The position numbers were made by a program, and so were the translations under genes. Positions 44,584-47,364 of a stretch of 47,364 nt of DNA are shown here, piece after piece; the first letter of the stretch is position 1; every line of letters starts with the position of its first letter. The DNA comes from an uncultured Clostridia bacterium (GTDB lineage Bacteria; Bacillota; Clostridia; TANB77; CAG-508): positions 1-47,364 of the forward strand of contig CALXFD010000014.1 of NCBI GenBank assembly GCA_944387495.1. The letters run 5' to 3'. Below the pieces are notes generated by a model. That model was not told where the DNA came from. It saw only the letters and a list, made by a program, of their open reading frames with translations, and did not search any database.

Positions 44584-45300
44584 ATGCAAAAAATATTAAG
44601 TCATATGAGAAAAGCAATTGAAGAATATAAAATGCTCGATGAAGGCGATAAAATAGCGGTATGCCTTTCTGGTGGTAAAGATTCTATTACAATGTTATAT
44701 GCTTTTAAAAATTTACAAATCTTTTACCCTAAAAAATTTGAAATTATTGCTATTAGTGTAAATCCAGGTTTTGAACATTTTGATATAGAATTTTTAAAAG
44801 CTCTATGTAATAAAATTGATGTTCCTTTATTTATAGAAAATAGTAATGCCAAGGAAATTGTTTTTGATATAAGAAAAGAAAAAAATCCATGTTCTTTATG
44901 TGCTAATTTACGTAGAGGTGTCATTAATTCTGTTGCAATTCGTGAAGGATGTAATAAAATTGCACTAGGTCATAATCAAGATGATGTATTACAAACTTTT
45001 CTTTTAAATCTTTTATATACTGGAAATATTGGTACTTTTTCTCCAATGAGTTATATGGATAGAAGTAAAATTACATTAATAAGACCATTAATATATACTC
45101 CTGAAAAGGAAATTAAAAGATATATAAAAAGAAACAATATTTCTGTTATGGATAAGGTTTGCCCTATGGATGGAACTTCTAAACGTGAGGATATGAAAAA
45201 TTTAATTTATTCTTTATCAAAAAATATTCCAATGATTAGAGCAAATTTATTTGGAGCTATCCAAAGAAATTTAGATGATTGGAAAATTAATAAAAATTAA
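44584..45300 (+). CDS. TtcA-like tRNA 2-thiocytidine synthetase
   Basis: This PP-loop ATPase family makes 2-thiocytidine at position 32 in some tRNAs, in E. coli including several tRNA-Arg. The 238-residue product has the PP-loop CLSGGKDS (27-34), the cysteine pair in NPCSLCANLRRG (C103, C106) and ALGHNQDDVLQTFLLNLLY. I chose ATG 44584 after AAAGG; a GTG at 44575 overlaps that site. A -10 box TATAAT lies at 44562-44567. s2C32 influences which CGN codons an inosine-34 tRNA can read, so it may bear on the CGG pattern. The target here is not proved. Confidence 0.85.
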   Translation: MQKILSHMRKAIEEYKMLDEGDKIAVCLSGGKDSITMLYAFKNLQIFYPKKFEIIAISVNPGFEHFDIEFLKALCNKIDVPLFIENSNAKEIVFDIRKEKNPCSLCANLRRGVINSVAIREGCNKIALGHNQDDVLQTFLLNLLYTGNIGTFSPMSYMDRSKITLIRPLIYTPEKEIKRYIKRNNISVMDKVCPMDGTSKREDMKNLIYSLSKNIPMIRANLFGAIQRNLDDWKINKN

Positions 45301-45351
45301 AATTAGAATTTATAGAAAAACTGTACAAAATTCAAAATATAATCTAAAAAT

Positions 45352-45400
45352 AAAAAGTTTCTTTCTTATTAAATTTTATTTATTAAGAAGGAAACTTTTT
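45352..45400. terminator. Bidirectional terminator between the ttcA-like and phosphoglucomutase genes
   Basis: AAAAAGTTTC and GAAACTTTTT close a long hairpin with inner TTCTTATTAA/TTATTAAGAA pairing. It can end both converging genes. Confidence 0.8.
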
Positions 45401-45412
45401 ATTTTTTATAAT

Positions 45413-47143
45413 TTATTTTGTTACAACTTCTACCATTGCTTCTTTTAGATTTTCTAATTTTTCTATGGCTTTTTCTTCGCTATTAGCTTTTATTCCCATA
45501 TATAATTTTATTTTTGGCTCTGTTCCAGATGGTCTTACACAACACCAGCTATTATCTTCTAATTCATAATATAATACATTTGATGTTGGTAATCCTGTTT
45601 TTGTTATTTCTCCTGTTTTCATGTCTTTTACTATGTCTTTTTCTACATCTTTAAATTTTAATACCTTATACTCTCCTATTTTTTCAACATCTTTATTTCT
45701 AGTTTTTGTCATCATTTGTTTTATTTCTTCTGCACCTTCTGCACCTTCTCTAACAATTGATACTTGTGTTTCTTTATAATATCCATATTTTTCATAGATA
45801 TCAATCATTGCATCCCATAATGTTTTTCCTTTTGATTTATAATAACATGCTGCTTCACATAGTGCCATTACTGCTGCTATACCATCTTTATCTCTAGCAT
45901 AATCACCAATTAGGCAACCATAGCTTTCTTCAAATCCGAAAACATATTTATCTCCGTTTTCTTTTTCTTCTTCTCTTCTCATTATTGCTCCTATATTTTT
46001 AAATCCTGTTAATACTTCATATAAATGTAAATTATATTGTTTTGCTATTTCATCTGTTAAATTTGAAGATACTATTGTTTTTATTATCATGCCATTTTTA
46101 GGTAATATTCCTTTTTCTTGCATTTGTGAAATTCTATATTCTGCAATTAATAATGCTGACATATTTCCTGTATAATCTTTATATTCACCTGTTTTACTAT
46201 CTTTTGCAAATACACCTAGTCTATCTGCATCTGGATCTGTTGCAAGCACTACGTCTGCATCTACTTTTTTTGCAAGTTCTAATGCTAACTTAAATGCTTT
46301 TGGGTCTTCTGGGTTAGGATAATCTACTGTTGGGAAATTTCCATCTGGCTCTTTTTGTTCTGGAACTACATATAAATTTTGTATTCCTATTTCTTTAAGT
46401 AATATTTCTGCTATCGTGTTTCCTGTTCCATGTAGTGGTGTATATACAACTTTTAAATTTTTACCTTCTTCTTTTACTATTTCTGGATTTAATACTAGGC
46501 TTTCAAGCTTTTTGATATATTTGTCATCCATTTCTTTTCCTACTAAATGAAATAATCCTTTCTTTTCAGCCTCTTCCCTAGTAATTTCTTTTATTTCAGC
46601 ATAATCTTTTACATTTCTAACTTTTGTAATAATTTCTTTATCTCGTGGTGCAACAATTTGTGCTCCGTCATTCCAATATACTTTGTATCCGTTATATTTT
46701 GGTGGATTATGGCTTGCTGTAATCATTATTCCTGCTGTACATTTTAATTCTCTTACAGCAAAAGATAATTCTGGTACTGGTCTTAAATTTTCAAATAAAT
46801 ATGTTTTTATTCCATTTGCATTTAATATTAGAGCTGTTTGCATACTAAATTCTTTTGAAAACTTTCTTGAATCATAACTTATAGCAACTCCCATATCTTC
46901 TGTTTTTTGTTCTAATATGTAATTTGCAAGACCTTGTGTTGCTTTTCCAACTGTATATTTATTCATTCTGTTTGTTCCTGCACCTATTATCCCCCTAAGT
47001 CCAGCTGTTCCAAATTCTAATTCTTTATAAAATCTGTCTTCGATTTCTTTTTCATCATCTTTAATGTTTAATAATTCTTCTCTTGTTTCCTCATCAAATT
47101 CTTCACTATTACACCATTTTTCATATTCTTTTAAATAATCCAT
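45413..47143 (-). CDS. Phosphoglucomutase/phosphomannomutase family enzyme
   Basis: Alpha-D-phosphohexomutases exchange phosphate between C1 and C6, here probably on glucose for sugar nucleotide and glycolipid synthesis. I start at ATG 47143, nine bases after GGAGGAAA. The 576-residue product has ELEFGTAGLRGIIGAGTNRMN, the phosphoserine loop GIMITASHNPPKYNGYK (about 130-146), the metal site ATDPDADRLGV, the sugar loop GFEESYGCL and the phosphate loop VRPSGTEPKIKLYM. Its length matches Bacillus PgcA. PgcA supplies glucose-1-phosphate for UgtP-made glycolipids, so it may feed the glucosyltransferase upstream. Confidence 0.93.
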   Translation of the reverse strand: MDYLKEYEKWCNSEEFDEETREELLNIKDDEKEIEDRFYKELEFGTAGLRGIIGAGTNRMNKYTVGKATQGLANYILEQKTEDMGVAISYDSRKFSKEFSMQTALILNANGIKTYLFENLRPVPELSFAVRELKCTAGIMITASHNPPKYNGYKVYWNDGAQIVAPRDKEIITKVRNVKDYAEIKEITREEAEKKGLFHLVGKEMDDKYIKKLESLVLNPEIVKEEGKNLKVVYTPLHGTGNTIAEILLKEIGIQNLYVVPEQKEPDGNFPTVDYPNPEDPKAFKLALELAKKVDADVVLATDPDADRLGVFAKDSKTGEYKDYTGNMSALLIAEYRISQMQEKGILPKNGMIIKTIVSSNLTDEIAKQYNLHLYEVLTGFKNIGAIMRREEEKENGDKYVFGFEESYGCLIGDYARDKDGIAAVMALCEAACYYKSKGKTLWDAMIDIYEKYGYYKETQVSIVREGAEGAEEIKQMMTKTRNKDVEKIGEYKVLKFKDVEKDIVKDMKTGEITKTGLPTSNVLYYELEDNSWCCVRPSGTEPKIKLYMGIKANSEEKAIEKLENLKEAMVEVVTK

Positions 47144-47289
47144 TTTTACATTTCCTCCTTTTATAAAAAGCATCTATTAGCCTTTCATCTTTATATTCAT
47201 TTAATAATTTAAACCTCTATTTTCTATCTCTTTTTACTTTAAGAAAATATGCAATTTCCTATAATGGAAAAAAAGAGGCTTAAAGCTTT

Positions 47290-47314
47290 TGTACTGAACC
47301 CAAAAAATTGGACA
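47290..47314. repeat. Terminal inverted repeat of an IS3-family element
   Basis: The sequence starting TGTACTGAACCCAAAAAA matches the typical ends of the IS150 group of the IS3 family. It lies just outside the orfB stop codon, as expected for the right end. The other end is beyond the window. Confidence 0.7.
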
Positions 47315-47329
47315 TTTTTTGATTAGGTA

Positions 47330-47364
47330 CTAGGCAACTTGGGAATGAACTCTGTATTGTACAG
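47330..47364 (-). CDS. IS3-family transposase orfB, C-terminal end (partial)
   Basis: Eleven codons of the minus strand read VQYRVHSQVA and stop at TAG. The VQYR pattern is the usual C-terminal end of IS150-group orfB (SP-V-x-Y-R-x-x-S). The rest lies beyond the window edge. With the adjacent inverted repeat this marks an insertion sequence upstream of the phosphoglucomutase gene. Confidence 0.65.
   Translation of the reverse strand, partial: VQYRVHSQVA

Overview
The window looks like chromosome of a very AT-rich, Gram-positive, endospore-forming anaerobe of the class Clostridia, possibly an uncultured gut lineage. It carries mreBCD, mrdA and minC, spore genes (sleB-ypeB, CotF-like coat proteins, an alpha/beta SASP) and the tadA, SRP RNA, dnaX, ebfC, recR order known from Bacillus and Clostridium. 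Start codons are often TTG with good ribosome binding sites. No taxon name can be proved from this sequence alone.

Layout. 1-6350 (minus strand): cell-shape and division cluster minC, mrdA, mreD, mreC, mreB, radC and a DUF4321 protein. 6590-9150: mecA, an M23 peptidase and two CotF-like proteins. 9154-13761: pcrA/uvrD helicase, M29 aminopeptidase and a RhuM-family protein. 14289-19912: a ZIP metal transporter gene split by a 4.6-kb serine-recombinase element that carries an RNA-ligase-like gene, a DUF4143-type ATPase, the recombinase and small genes; the 9-bp core is repeated at both junctions. 20039-25972: prfA, signal peptidase I, a membrane protein and the yhaN/yhaO (SbcC/SbcD-like) pair. 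26182-30873: a VirD4/TraG-type coupling protein with two unknown genes, and a MYG1-family protein. 30973-34977: DnaJ-like chaperone, ddl, murF and a SASP. 35201-40088: VanW protein, ypeB, sleB and a diacylglycerol glucosyltransferase-like enzyme. 40193-45300: recR, ebfC, dnaX, SRP RNA, tadA, tRNA-Arg(CCU) and a ttcA-like gene. 45413-47364: phosphoglucomutase and the end of an IS3-family element.

The main observation is a pattern in translation. I looked for every CGG triplet on both strands. In about 13,700 codons of recognisable genes I found no in-frame CGG used as a normal arginine codon. Six in-frame CGG triplets do occur, in pcrA, the coupling protein, the ZIP transporter, the RNA-ligase-like gene and twice in the serine recombinase. 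At each one the reading frame breaks, and it is restored exactly if the ribosome moves +1, reading NNN-CGG-N as NNN-(C)-GGN. Without the shift all five products end within a few to about twenty codons; with it each becomes a full-length, motif-complete protein. More than thirty out-of-frame CGGs (NNC-GGN and similar) cause no problem. CGU, CGC, CGA and AGG are used as ordinary arginine codons. The simplest reading is that CGG is unassigned here and works as a +1 frameshift signal, or that CGGN is read as a four-base glycine codon. TadA (inosine-34 on tRNA-Arg) and tRNA-Arg(CCU) are both encoded here, and neither would be expected to read CGG. A systematic sequencing artefact is the main alternative; the codon-phase specificity argues against it.
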